Shown here: positions 17,301-25,271 of the stretch, piece after piece
How positions within the stretch are numbered: the first letter of the stretch is position 1
Layout of the letters: every line of letters begins with the position of its first letter
NCBI RefSeq assembly: GCF_000328705.1
Contig: NC_019673.1
Location: 4,526,001 to 4,590,000, forward strand
DNA: 64,000 bases
Reading direction: 5' to 3'
From: Saccharothrix espanaensis DSM 44229
Lineage (GTDB): Bacteria > Actinomycetota > Actinomycetes > Mycobacteriales > Pseudonocardiaceae
Program-made: the position numbers and the translations under genes
Notes under the pieces: generated by a model
Told to the model about the DNA's origin: nothing
Seen by the model: the letters and a program-made list of their open reading frames with translations, nothing else
The model's database searches: none

Positions 17301-17665
17301 GCGTGAAGTTCCACAAGACCGGGTGGAACCCGGGCCCGCACACCGGCTCGCTGTGGGCGGTGGACGGCACCCGCCTGGCCACGGGCACCTTCACCGAGGA
17401 GACCGCGACCGGCTGGCAGACCCTCACGTTCGAGACGCCGGTGCCGGTGACCGCCGGAACGGACTACGTCGCGAGCTACACACCGGGCGCGCACCCGTCG
17501 CGGAGCAGGACCTACTTCGACGGGTACCGGGTGGACTCACCGCCGCTGACCACCCCGGCGACCGGGCCGACCTCGTACTACGCCGACGACAACGGGATGC
17601 CGACGATCTCGGCGGGAACGACGAACTTCTGGCTCGACGTGGTCTTCCGGCCGACCACGCGGTGA
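14351..17665 (+). CDS. Large secreted DUF4082 / Ig-like repeat protein
   Basis: 1104 residues, starting at the ATG after GGGGGAGAGGCAGGAAAA. A signal peptide spans about 1-40 (basic start, then LLAVVVFAAVLVPAVAV). After a first Ig-like segment (about 48-130), four DUF4082 modules (about 140-305, 415-570, 675-835, 940-1100) alternate with three bacterial Ig-like (SbsA-type) domains. Each DUF4082 module opens with CPC then G/T/S-L/V-W/F and carries the motif GVRFYKGxxNTGTHTG. The last module is divergent (GVKFHKTGWNPGPHTG). DUF4082 modules occur in extracellular, carbohydrate-associated proteins, so a surface or matrix-binding role is likely. There is no sortase motif. A strong terminator follows. 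Confidence 0.85.
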   Translation: MSLSGAFRHRSTAAWARLLAVVVFAAVLVPAVAVPRAVAEAVAAAPAVGFTEVPSGASVGEPYTFSGTVGEPAAVAAVEVSTDGGALWRPAGWSAGATTWTSRYTPTTSGQAQLRVRALDAAQATVSTASATPSVAPRTCPCGLWGDTDAPGVPDLSDGAAVELGLKWRSSTSGFVRGVRFYKGPGNTGTHTGSLWSTTGVRLATGTFTNETAGGWQTLLFPSPVEVEANRTHVVSYLSPTGHFSADTGYFAQSARYLEPLTGERSTPGNGNGVFHPGGGFPDQTAQDANYWVDVVWATEPGVDTRAPALTGTSPVGGAGSVALSTALTASYDEVVDPAAVEFSLTGPAGPVTGSTTVIGGGSTARFAPSAALTASTTYTAQARVRDAVGNPTDSHSWVFTTGATRPAACPCTVWDDFATPLEPATGDPAAVELGVKVQFNGRGEVLGVRFYKGAGNTGTHTGSFWSSTGLLLATGTFADETTTGWQTLTFLNPVTVQANTTYVVSYFAPHGRYAVDPDFFRDPAGYGGIRALQTGVDGANGVFRYGGGFPTASHNQNNYWVDVIYRNGLNGDRTPPTLVAGTPATDATGVPVGRSVSLTYSEPIDPASPQVWLTDPGGVKLLGTSRLSEDLKTVVWTPNGRLAPGTRYTVNALAADVNGNSSATTSWSFTTQTRADCPCSLFSTATVPTTQSVASPVSSELGVRFQAVYNGKVTGVRFYKGAANTGTHTGTLWAANGTRLATGTFVDETTAGWQTLAFATPVDIRAGQVYVASYTAPNGQYALESSFFQPRGVDSPPLSADRNNGDSPNGVYATGGAFPTTSYNGNQYWVDVVFTFSGDVVPPVHSSHTPLTDATEVDLTGPVTASFDEPIDLTNTTVTVTDGGGARIAGKLTRTPDGHTVVWTPDARLSANTRHTVVVRAADETANYEPQPTTWRFTTTSTQECPCSLFSSAAVPDLAWEPLVHYNNVGIRFAPTVDGTVTGVKFHKTGWNPGPHTGSLWAVDGTRLATGTFTEETATGWQTLTFETPVPVTAGTDYVASYTPGAHPSRSRTYFDGYRVDSPPLTTPATGPTSYYADDNGMPTISAGTTNFWLDVVFRPTTR

Positions 17666-17686
17666 GCGACAAGGGATGACGCGCGC

Positions 17687-17718
17687 GGGCCCCGGAGGAC
17701 GCTCGTCCTCCGGGGCCC
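17687..17718. terminator. Strong hairpin terminator
   Basis: GGGCCCCGGAGGAC and its exact complement form a 14-bp stem with a 4-base loop, between the DUF4082 gene and the convergent hsp20 gene. Confidence 0.85.
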
Positions 17719-17780
17719 GTCGTCGTGCGGCGTGCCAACCGGTCGTCACGCGGGGCGTCGGCCGGCCGACGCGCGGAGTG

Positions 17781-18206
17781 TCAGGCGTCGATCTGCTTGG
17801 CCTCGACGTCCCCGGTGACCGCGATCTTGCGCGGCTTCGCGCGCTCGGCGACGGGGATCCGCAGGGTCAGCACGCCGGTCTCGTAGTTGGCCCGGATCCG
17901 CTCGGCGTCCAGCGCCTCACCGAGGAAGAGCTGCCGGCTGAACTGCCCGCGCGGCCGTTCGGCCACCTGGTACTCGCGGTCGCCGGCGGCGGGGCGCTCG
18001 GCGCGCACGGTCAGCACGTTGCGCTCCACGTCGAGGTCGATCGACTCGGCGTGGACGCCCGGCAGGTCGAACTGGACGACGAACTCCTCGCCGTCGCGGT
18101 AGGCGTCCATCGGCACGGGGGCGGGACGCGCGGAGGTCCCGTTCGCACCGAAGAACTGCTGGGTGAGCCGGTCGAGCTCGCGGAACGGGTCGGTGCGCAT
18201 CAACAT
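17781..18206 (-). CDS. Hsp20 family small heat-shock protein
   Basis: 141 residues with an alpha-crystallin domain (about 35-130): [19 protein letters not shown], the central VLTVRAER strand and the C-terminal [11 protein letters not shown], then the short tail that usually docks dimers (RKIAVT). It is an ATP-independent holdase that binds unfolding proteins in the cytosol. The start at 18206 (ATG TTG ATG) is chosen because GTGGAAGGAACC precedes it; an in-frame ATG lies 7 codons upstream. A TTGAGT half-site lies upstream on the minus strand, but no complete HAIR element (CTTGAGT-N7-ACTCAAG) is present, so HspR control is not shown. Confidence 0.92.
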   Translation of the reverse strand: MLMRTDPFRELDRLTQQFFGANGTSARPAPVPMDAYRDGEEFVVQFDLPGVHAESIDLDVERNVLTVRAERPAAGDREYQVAERPRGQFSRQLFLGEALDAERIRANYETGVLTLRIPVAERAKPRKIAVTGDVEAKQIDA

Positions 18207-18305
18207 CGTCACAGGTTCCTTCCACACCAGTCGGTCATGGTCGCGGCGGGTCGTCCGCGCCGCTCGTAGTTGCCAACGACCGACTCAACTTTCTTGTTCC
18301 CGTCC

Positions 18306-19505
18306 TTACAAGATTTTTGCCGACCGCTCTACCAGTACCGATACCCCGGCAACGGCCAGCCCGGCGAGGCTCAGCGCGACGCCGACCCATGCGGTCGACG
18401 TGTAGCCCCACCCGGCGGTGATCGCCAGACCGCCCAGCCACGCGCCCGCGCCGTTGGCGATGTTGAGCGCCGAGTGGTTCGACGAGGACGCCAGCGACGG
18501 TGCGTCCGGCGAGGCGTCCATCAGCCGGATCTGTAGCGCGGAGGCCAGCACCTGGGACACGAACCCGAGCAGGAACACCAGGCCGAACGCCATCACGGCG
18601 TTGGTCGCGGTCAGGCCGAACAGCGCCAGCACCGCGGTCACCGAGACCAGCGCGCCGAACACCGTTCCCATCACCGAGCGGTCCACCAACCGGCCGCCGA
18701 GCGTCGCGCCGACCGTCATGCCCAGCCCGAACACCGCCAGCATCCACGGCACCGCGCCGCCGGGCAGCCCCGTCACCTCGGTGGTCAGCGGCGCGATGTA
18801 GGAGTAGACGGCGAACATCCCGCCGAACCCGACCATGCCCGTGACCAGCGCGAACCACACCTGCGGGCGGCGGAACGCGCGCAGTTCGGCCCCCACGCCC
18901 GCGTTGCGCGCGGCGGGCACGTGCGGCAGCCACCGGGCCAGCGCGAGGGTGGTCACGACCGCGATCACGGCCACCGCCACGTACGCCGCGCGCCACCCGA
19001 TCTCCCGGCCGGCGGCGGTCGCCACCGGCACGCCGAGCAGGTTCGCCAAGGTCAGCCCGACCATCACCCGGGCCACGGCGGTGCCGCGCCGCTCCGGCGG
19101 CACGAGGGAGGTGGCCACTACGGCGGCGATGCCGAAGTACGCGCCGTGCGGCAGGCCCGCGACGAACCGGGCGACCATCAGCAGGCCCGCGTTCGGGGCC
19201 AGCGCGGAGAGCGCGTTGCCGGTGGCCAGCGCGACGGTCAGCGCGAGGAGCAGGCCCTTGCGGGGCAGTTTCGCGCCCAGGGAGGCGATCAGCGGCGCGC
19301 CGACGACGACGCCGAGCGCGTAGAAGCTGATCGAGTGCCCGGCCGTCGGGATGGAGATGTCGAAGGTGCCCGCCATCTGCGGCAGCAGGCCCATGGTGGC
19401 GAACTCGGTGGTGCCGATCGCGAACCCGCCCAGGGCCAGGGCGGCCATCGCGGGCAGTCCGCCCCGGACGGCGGGCGCGGTGGACTCGGCGGTGGTGGCG
19501 GTCAT
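18306..19505 (-). CDS. MFS efflux transporter (AraJ/SotB-like, DHA1 family)
   Basis: 399 residues with twelve predicted membrane helices. The signature in helix 1, GGFAIGTTEFATMGLLPQMA, is typical of the AraJ/YdhP/SotB branch of drug-proton antiporters. The loop 2-3 motif is degenerate (SLGAKLPRKG), and motif C is probably GLTLANLLGVPVATAAG. It probably exports a drug or sugar across the membrane by proton exchange; the substrate is unknown. The ATG at 19505 follows GGGAGCGAG. It stands alone between hsp20 and a decayed P450 fragment. Confidence 0.88.
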   Translation of the reverse strand: MTATTAESTAPAVRGGLPAMAALALGGFAIGTTEFATMGLLPQMAGTFDISIPTAGHSISFYALGVVVGAPLIASLGAKLPRKGLLLALTVALATGNALSALAPNAGLLMVARFVAGLPHGAYFGIAAVVATSLVPPERRGTAVARVMVGLTLANLLGVPVATAAGREIGWRAAYVAVAVIAVVTTLALARWLPHVPAARNAGVGAELRAFRRPQVWFALVTGMVGFGGMFAVYSYIAPLTTEVTGLPGGAVPWMLAVFGLGMTVGATLGGRLVDRSVMGTVFGALVSVTAVLALFGLTATNAVMAFGLVFLLGFVSQVLASALQIRLMDASPDAPSLASSSNHSALNIANGAGAWLGGLAITAGWGYTSTAWVGVALSLAGLAVAGVSVLVERSAKIL

Positions 19506-19639
19506 CTCGCTCCCGTGGACGTGTCCCGTGTCGGCGCTGACCGCGACCGTTGGCGAATGGTGAGCACGATTGGTTAGCAACTGAAACGATTCTACCGGCC
19601 ATTTCACCGGCCTCGGCCGTGCCGGTGCTCACAGCGTCG

Positions 19640-19893
19640 ACGCGGTCGAGGTCCTGTCGTCGCTGATCGGCAGGGCGACCTGGTCCGCATCCGCGCCCGC
19701 GAGCCGGTCGGCCCGCGTTCTGCCCGGACTCCGAGCACCGCGGGCAACGGCGTCTGCTCCACGGAGAACCCTGCCGCCGCGCTTGGCGTTCGTGCCGTTC
19801 GCGCACGGCGCGCGCAAGCGCATCGGCCACCGGTTCAGCCTCGTGGAGGGCACTCTGGCGTCGGCGTCCGGCGTGGCGCGGTGTCCGCCGTGA
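19640..19893 (+). pseudogene. Cytochrome P450 C-terminal remnant
   Basis: The plus-strand frame ending at the TGA of 19891 reads LPPRLAFVPFAHGARKRIG followed by HRFSLVEGTLASASG. This is recognisably the P450 heme-binding loop FxxGxRxCxG and the following L-helix, but the obligatory heme-ligand Cys is Arg (codon CGC). No P450 I-helix or ExxR motif lies upstream, and the frame stops about ten residues after the L-helix. It is a decayed tail of a P450 gene. The upstream boundary is approximate. Confidence 0.65.
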
Positions 19894-19951
19894 TCCGCCC
19901 GCGGCGGCTGCGGATGAGGGCCACCGCCCGCACGGTCGGGTGGTCCACCAA

Positions 19952-19966
19952 TAGGGTCTGGGGGTG
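19952..19966 (+). promoter_or_regulatory. -10 box of a leaderless promoter
   Basis: TAGGGT ends 6 nt before the GTG at 19964, and no Shine-Dalgarno is present, so the mRNA probably begins at the start codon. Confidence 0.45.
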
Positions 19967-21469
19967 CCCATCGCATTCGACACGACCGGCCTCCAGCAGC
20001 AGGACCCGACGACCTGGGTGAACCCGGCGACCGGCGACCGGGTGAGCCTCCAGTACTTCGACCTGGTCCCGGACCTGCCGGCCGCGTTGGAGGACCTCCC
20101 CGGGCTGCGGCACGACCTGGCGGTGATCTACGGCGAGTCCGGCTGCCTCATCGAGGCGCACACCCTGCTGCTCGGCGGCGTGCCCGCGCTGTTCCAGGTG
20201 CTCAAGCTGCCCATCCCGAACCAGCCGAGCGGGCAGGTGTTCGTCGCGTCGTTCACCGTGCCGCGCGCCGGCTCCAGCGCGGTGCTGATGACGCAGGCGG
20301 TCGAGCGCGGCACGACCGGCGTGCGCGAGGCCGTCCTGGCGGCCCGGGTCGGCTTCGAGCGGTGGCTCATGCCGCACCCGTACGCGCCGGAGCTGAAGGG
20401 CCGGCTGCCATTCCACGCCGGCGACGACCCCCGCTTCGACCAGGAGTTCGCCGACCACCCGCTGACCCGGGTCCGGGCCTGGGCGCACCACGTGATCCGG
20501 ACCGGCACCGTCGACCCGAGGTTCGCCGCCCTCCCGCCGTTCCCCGGCCCCGCCGCACCACCCGCACCCCCGCAGGCGGCACCGCCACAGCCGCTTGCTC
20601 CCCAGCAGCCGCCCGTGCCCCAGCAACCCGTCCAGCAGCAACCCGTCCAGCAGCAACCCGTCCAGCAGCAACCCGTCCAGCAGCAACCCGTCCAGCAGCA
20701 ACCCGTCCAGCAGCAGCCCGTCCAGCAGCAGCCCGTTCAGCAGCAGCCGGTTCAGCAGGCCGCGCCGGCGACGGCCCCGGTGGCCGGTCCCGGGCCGGCG
20801 GTGGGGTCGACGCTGACCACGGTCGTGCCCGGCATCCCGATCGGCGGCTACCTGCCGCTGTGGGTGGGCGCGGAGTGCACGTTCTGGCGGATGCACGACC
20901 CGGCCGCCGTGCTCGACCTGCTCGGCCGGGGTCTGCTGGCGCGCAGCCCGTTGGGGGAGACCAGGTTCCGCGACCTGGTGGCGCTCGACCCGGACTCCTC
21001 CACCATCGTGCTGCTCAACCGCTACCGCTCCGACGACGGCGACATCGCCGCCGGCGTGGCCGAGTTGAGCCGGGTCAGCGGCCAGGAGGCCGACGACGGG
21101 ATGAACCAGACCACGCTGGTCGACGCCTTCCAGTGGGTCGGCCAGGTCAGCGCGGCGGCCGCCGGGCGCGGCGAGTGCGTCACCGTCGAACCCGGTCAGC
21201 ACGACGGCGAGATCCAGGAGCCGTACGTGCTGCTGGTCGTCCAGGAGTACGAGGGGCAACGGCTGTCGGTGGTGCAGACCGCGCCCGCCCCGCCCGCCGA
21301 CGTGCCGCTGTGGGAAGGCCGGGCGTCGATGAGCGGCCCGGCCACGCCCGAGTCGATCGCCTCCGGCGGCCTGCTCGCGATGTACGCGATGGACACCTGG
21401 GGCGTGCACCCGCTGCACCTGTGCCTGACCTTCGGCCCGGTGCCGAACCTGGTGCGCGGAACCGGGTGA
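19964..21469 (+). CDS. Hypothetical protein with Pro-Val-Gln-Gln-Gln repeat linker
   Basis: 501 residues that I cannot assign to a family. Two globular parts, about 1-190 and 285-500, are joined by a Pro/Gln/Ala linker containing eight PVQQQ units plus a ninth partial one (residues about 222-265). The N-terminal part begins MPIAFDTTGL and contains GCLIEAHTLLLGGVPALFQVLKLP; the C-terminal part contains IGGYLPLWVGAECTFWRMHDP. There is no signal peptide or membrane helix. The GTG start is supported by a TAGGGT box 6 nt upstream. Its stop overlaps the alditol oxidase start (GTGA), so the two are translationally coupled, but a shared pathway is not evident. Confidence 0.7.
   Translation: MPIAFDTTGLQQQDPTTWVNPATGDRVSLQYFDLVPDLPAALEDLPGLRHDLAVIYGESGCLIEAHTLLLGGVPALFQVLKLPIPNQPSGQVFVASFTVPRAGSSAVLMTQAVERGTTGVREAVLAARVGFERWLMPHPYAPELKGRLPFHAGDDPRFDQEFADHPLTRVRAWAHHVIRTGTVDPRFAALPPFPGPAAPPAPPQAAPPQPLAPQQPPVPQQPVQQQPVQQQPVQQQPVQQQPVQQQPVQQQPVQQQPVQQQPVQQAAPATAPVAGPGPAVGSTLTTVVPGIPIGGYLPLWVGAECTFWRMHDPAAVLDLLGRGLLARSPLGETRFRDLVALDPDSSTIVLLNRYRSDDGDIAAGVAELSRVSGQEADDGMNQTTLVDAFQWVGQVSAAAAGRGECVTVEPGQHDGEIQEPYVLLVVQEYEGQRLSVVQTAPAPPADVPLWEGRASMSGPATPESIASGGLLAMYAMDTWGVHPLHLCLTFGPVPNLVRGTG
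20627..20758 (+). repeat. 15-bp coding tandem repeat (PVQQQ units)
   Basis: Units start at 20627 and recur every 15 bp. The first five are identical (CCC GTC CAG CAG CAA), then single-base changes accumulate (CAA to CAG, GTC to GTT, CCC to CCG) toward the 3' end. The pattern suggests recent copying at the 5' side of the array. Confidence 0.9.
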
Positions 21470-22644
21470 TCACGAACTGGGCGGGCACGCTCGCCTTCAC
21501 CCCGCGCCGCGTCGAGTCGCCGGACTCGGTGGACGCGCTGCGCCGGGTGGTCGCCGGTTCCGCCGCCGTGCGTGTGCTCGGCGCGGGGCACTCGTTCCGC
21601 CCGCTGGTGGTCACCACCGGCACGCTGATCAAGCTCGACGCCCTGCCGGCCGCGTTCACCGCCGGTCCGCGCGCGGTACGGGTCGGGGCGGGCGTCCGGC
21701 TGGCCGAACTCACCGCGCGGCTGCACGCCCACGGCCTCGCGCTGCCCGTCATGCCGTCCCTGCCGCACATCACGGTGGCGGGCGCGGTCGCGACGGCCAC
21801 GCACGGCTCCGGCGACGCCCTGCGCCCGCTGTCCGACCTGGTCGAGTCGCTCGACCTGGTCACGGCGGACGGCGGCCTGGTCGTGCTGCGCCGGGGCGAC
21901 CCGGAGTTCGGCGGCGCGGTGGTGTCGCTGGGCGAACTGGGCGTCGTGGTGGCGCTGGAACTCGCCGTGGTCCCGGCGTTCGACGTCGAGCAGCGGGTCT
22001 ACGAGGACGTGCCGTTCGCCGTCCTGGTCGAGCGGTTCGACGAGGTGTTCGCGAGCGCCTACAGCGTCAGCGCGTTCACCAGGTGGCGGGGCGACGCCCG
22101 GCTGTGGGTGAAGCGCCGGGTCGCCGACCCGCCCGCCGACCTGGCGTGGGCCGGGCGGGAGGCGCGCGGCCCCCGGCACCCGGTGGACGGTCAGCCGGCG
22201 CGGCACTGCACGCCGCAGGCGGGGGAGCCGGGACCGTGGCACGAACGGCTCCCGCACTTCCGCGCCGGGTTCACCCCCAGCGTCGGCCGGGAACTCCAGT
22301 CCGAGTGGTTCGTGGCCCGCGAGCACGCCGTCGCGGCGCTGACCGCCGTGGCCGCGCTGGGGATCGGCGACCTCCTGCTGGTCTCGGAGCTCCGCACCGT
22401 CGCGGCGGACGACCAGTGGCTCAGTCCGGTCCACCAACGGTCGAGCGTCGCCCTGCACTTCACCTGGCGGCAGGACGACGCCGTGCCCGCGGAGATCGAC
22501 CGGGTCGAGCGCGCGCTCGCGCCGTGGACGCCCCGACCGCACCCGGCGAAGCTGTTCCACCGCACTGACCCGACGCCGCGCCGGTTCGCCGACCTCCGGG
22601 CCCGGCTGGACCCGGCCGGGAAGTTCCGCGCGTCCGACGGCTGA
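21466..22644 (+). CDS. Alditol oxidase (FAD-dependent, AldO-like)
   Basis: 392 residues of the VAO family, resembling Streptomyces alditol oxidase, which oxidises xylitol or sorbitol C1 to an aldehyde with O2, giving H2O2. It begins ITNWAGTLAFTPRRVESP, and VRVLGAGHSF contains His42, the expected covalent FAD ligand (His46 in AldO). LPHITVAGAVATATHGSG is the second FAD loop. The C-terminal half keeps SEWFVAREHAVAAL and SVALHFTWRQD with the HPAKLFH ending of the family. It is slightly shorter than AldO (about 418). GTG at 21466 overlaps the upstream stop. Confidence 0.88.
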   Translation: MITNWAGTLAFTPRRVESPDSVDALRRVVAGSAAVRVLGAGHSFRPLVVTTGTLIKLDALPAAFTAGPRAVRVGAGVRLAELTARLHAHGLALPVMPSLPHITVAGAVATATHGSGDALRPLSDLVESLDLVTADGGLVVLRRGDPEFGGAVVSLGELGVVVALELAVVPAFDVEQRVYEDVPFAVLVERFDEVFASAYSVSAFTRWRGDARLWVKRRVADPPADLAWAGREARGPRHPVDGQPARHCTPQAGEPGPWHERLPHFRAGFTPSVGRELQSEWFVAREHAVAALTAVAALGIGDLLLVSELRTVAADDQWLSPVHQRSSVALHFTWRQDDAVPAEIDRVERALAPWTPRPHPAKLFHRTDPTPRRFADLRARLDPAGKFRASDG

Positions 22645-22667
22645 CCCGGCCCGGTGCCCTCGACGCC

Positions 22668-22699
22668 GTCAGAGGTCCAGCCCGTCAGAGGTCCAACCC
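22668..22699. repeat. Tandem 16-bp duplication at the end of the sigma-factor pseudogene
   Basis: CCGTCAGAGGTCCARC occurs twice (22668 and 22684), with a partial third copy (CCGTCTGG). On the minus strand it lies at the 3' tail of the decayed sigma gene. Confidence 0.7.
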
Positions 22700-23320
22700 G
22701 TCTGGGGCCCAGCACGGTCAGGTCGAGGTGCCCGAGCCGGGTGAAGTCGGCCAGGATGTCCATGGCGTTGACCAGGCCGACCGCGCCGTTGACCAGTGCC
22801 GGGCGGGCGTACAGCGCGAGCTTGGCGAACATGAGCGCGCGGCCCGCGACCTCCGGTGCGCCGCGCACCACCGAGGACATGTCGGGCTTGAGCGCGTCGA
22901 AGTCGCCGCCAGGAACGCGTCGACCACCTCGCGTTGGCGGCTCACGTCGTCCGGCGCCGGCGCGCCGGTCCGCACCCGCCGCCGCGCGCGACTGGCGAGT
23001 TGGCGCGCGGCGGTCGGGGTGCGGCCGACGATCGGTGCGATCTCGTCGAAGGAGACGCCGAACAGGTCGTGCAGGACGAACGCCAGCCGTTCGGCCGGTT
23101 TCAGCGTCTCCAGCACGACCAGCAGGGCGAGCCCGACCGGGTCGGCGACGACCGCCGCGTGCCCCGGGTCGTCGGCGCTGGTGACCACCGGGTCGGGCAG
23201 GTGCACCTCCAGCGGGTCCTCCCGGCGCGACGTGCGCGAGCGCAGCATGTCCAGGCAGACCCGGCCCACCACGGTGGTCAGCCACAGTCGTCTTCCTCCG
23301 ATCGCGGTGCCGTCACCCCA
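22690..23320 (-). pseudogene. Decayed ECF sigma factor (SigJ-like)
   Basis: On the minus strand, LWLTTVVGRVCLDMLRSR and a sigma region 4 (AFVLHDLFGVSFDEIAPIVG) are followed by VVDAFLAA. The frame is then lost near 22905-22912, and the SnoaL-like tail continues in another frame as GDFDALKPD...EVAGRALMFAKLALYARPALVNG...LDLTVL. Sigma region 2 (about 70 N-terminal residues) is missing, and the tail domain is shortened by a few dozen residues. A truncation, a frameshift and an internal deletion together show a dead gene. It lies directly downstream of the TPR-CRP gene on the same strand. Confidence 0.8.
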
Positions 23321-23363
23321 CCTGACGGACGGCACCGCCCCGATGTGACCGGGGGAGATCAGA

Positions 23364-25271
23364 TCACCTGAGCCGGGCGAACCTCCGCAGGTGGTCGAGG
23401 TCCGGCACCAGGACGTCCCGCCGGTAGTGGCTGACCACGACGCCGGCCTTGCGCAGGTCGCTGAACGCCTTCTCGGCGGTGCGCGGCTTCATCCCGGCCA
23501 TCGAGGCGAGCTCGACCTTGGTCAGCGGGATGCCGAGCGTCCAGCCGCCGCGCTCCTCGCGCCCGTAGGAGCCGACCAGCTCGGCCAGCACCCGGGCGAC
23601 GCGTTCGGCGGCGGTGTGCGACAGGAAGTCCCGGCGGCGCTTGTTGGCCCAGCGGAGCTGGTCGTCGATCACGCTGATCAGCTCGACGAACATGTCGTTG
23701 CGGCGGTGCAGGAACGCCATCAGCTCGGCGCTGGTGATCAGCTTCGCCACGACGTCGCCGCAGGTCACGACGGTCGCCGAGCGCGGCTTGTGGTCCAGTG
23801 CCGCCATCTCGCCGACCAGGTCGCCCGCGACCCGGATGGCCAGCACGGCGGTGTCCCCGGCCTCGTCGGTGACCTGCACCTTCACCACGCCGTCGAGCAG
23901 CAGGAACGCGTGCGTGTCGTGCGCGTCCTGCTCGATGAGCTCCCGGTCGGCGGCGTAGCGCACCACCGTGCCGACGGTCAGCAGCTCCTGCCGGGTGTGG
24001 TCGCGCAGCCGGCCGAGCAGGCTGTGGTCGGGCCACTGGGGGTCGGTGGCCAGGCCCGAGCCGGGCGCGAGCAGCCGCGGCGGGTACTGCCGGGGGACCG
24101 CGCCCCGGGTCAGCGGGATGGCGGGCTTGGAGCGGGCGAGCAGCCGGGCGGCCTCCTCGACCGGCACGTGCACGTCCTCCAGCGCCCGGCGCGCGCCGAA
24201 CTCGCCGGCCTGGGCCTCGCACGCCCGCAGCTGGCGGGCCAGCAGCCGGGCCGCCGGGTGCGACGTGCCGTGGATCGCGCAGGCCCGACCGGCCGCCGTG
24301 CGCACGGTGTCCAGCGCGCGCCGGGCCTGGGCCGGTGCGCCCTCGACCCGGGCGACCTCCAGTTCGGCGGCGGCCAGGTTCGACTGGGCGACCAGGGCGT
24401 TGGGGTGGTCCGGCCCGAGCTTGGCGACCGCGAGGTCGGCCGCGCCGCGCAGGCTGGGCAGCACGAGCTGCGCCTGCGCGGCGGAGCGCCGCACGCGGGC
24501 CAGCTCGAACTCGGCGGAGGCCAGGTTGGCGCGCGCCACGAGGGACTGCGGGTGGTGCGGGCCCAGCGCGGAGGTGGTCCGGTCGGTGGCCTCGCGCAGG
24601 TCGGCCAGGGCTTCGCCGACGTGGTCGGCCCCGCCCTGGTCGCGGGCGATCTGGAACCGGGCGGAGCGGAGGTTGATCAGCACGGTCAGCGTCTGCGGGT
24701 GGTCCGCGCCGAGCGTGGCGGTGGTGCGGCGGAGGTCGTCCTCGAGGGTGTCCGGGTCGTCCCCGAGGTCGGCGAGCAGGTCCGGCGAGGCCGGCAGGTG
24801 CTCGCCCACGGCGGTGGGCATGCGCTCCGCGTGGGCGCGCGCGACGCCGACGCCGATCGCGGCCGCCAGCGGGGCGGCGACGGGCTCGCCGGACCACTTG
24901 CCGCTCTCGGCGAGGACGTGCGTGGTGGCCATGGTGGCGGCACCGCCGGTCCACGGCCCGGCGATGTGCCGGCCGACCAGGTCGGACCGGCCGCGCGCGA
25001 CCGCGACCAGCGCGCGCTGGTCGCGCACCTTGGCGGCTTCGTCGCTGCCCGGGTCGACCAGGTCGAGCATCGCGTCCAGCAGTTCCTCGCCGGCGTCGGC
25101 CGAGCCGATCCGGGTCAACGCGACCACGCACCGCAGCAGGCGGTCGACGTGGCGACGGGCGGTGATGGCGTCGAGCGTGTCCGCGAGCTCGACCGCCAGG
25201 TGGCGGGCCTCCCGCCGGTCCGGTGCGGATCGGGCCAGGACGGTTTCGAGTTCGACCACTCGGCTGTTCAT
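23364..25271 (-). CDS. TPR-CRP fusion regulator
   Basis: 635 residues with an unusual order. An N-terminal helical region (about 1-330) has kinesin-light-chain-like TPR units of the form LG..HP.TL..R.NL..A (for example about 190, 240 and 290). A cyclic-nucleotide-binding domain follows (about 420-530; FLLLDGVVKVQV and AIRVAGDLVGEMAALDHKPRSATV), then a Crp-type winged helix (about 555-630; IPLTKVELASMAGMKPRTAEKAFSDLRKAGVV). It is probably a transcription regulator whose input combines a ligand and a protein partner. GGAGTGCCGGA precedes the ATG. It is divergent from an AfsR-like gene across a 523-bp gap. The effector and targets are unknown. Confidence 0.82.
   Translation of the reverse strand: MNSRVVELETVLARSAPDRREARHLAVELADTLDAITARRHVDRLLRCVVALTRIGSADAGEELLDAMLDLVDPGSDEAAKVRDQRALVAVARGRSDLVGRHIAGPWTGGAATMATTHVLAESGKWSGEPVAAPLAAAIGVGVARAHAERMPTAVGEHLPASPDLLADLGDDPDTLEDDLRRTTATLGADHPQTLTVLINLRSARFQIARDQGGADHVGEALADLREATDRTTSALGPHHPQSLVARANLASAEFELARVRRSAAQAQLVLPSLRGAADLAVAKLGPDHPNALVAQSNLAAAELEVARVEGAPAQARRALDTVRTAAGRACAIHGTSHPAARLLARQLRACEAQAGEFGARRALEDVHVPVEEAARLLARSKPAIPLTRGAVPRQYPPRLLAPGSGLATDPQWPDHSLLGRLRDHTRQELLTVGTVVRYAADRELIEQDAHDTHAFLLLDGVVKVQVTDEAGDTAVLAIRVAGDLVGEMAALDHKPRSATVVTCGDVVAKLITSAELMAFLHRRNDMFVELISVIDDQLRWANKRRRDFLSHTAAERVARVLAELVGSYGREERGGWTLGIPLTKVELASMAGMKPRTAEKAFSDLRKAGVVVSHYRRDVLVPDLDHLRRFARLR

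Noticed and set aside
18230..18300. HspR/HAIR operator upstream of hsp20
   Set aside because: Only a TTGAGT half-site is present; the inverted partner at the correct spacing is missing.
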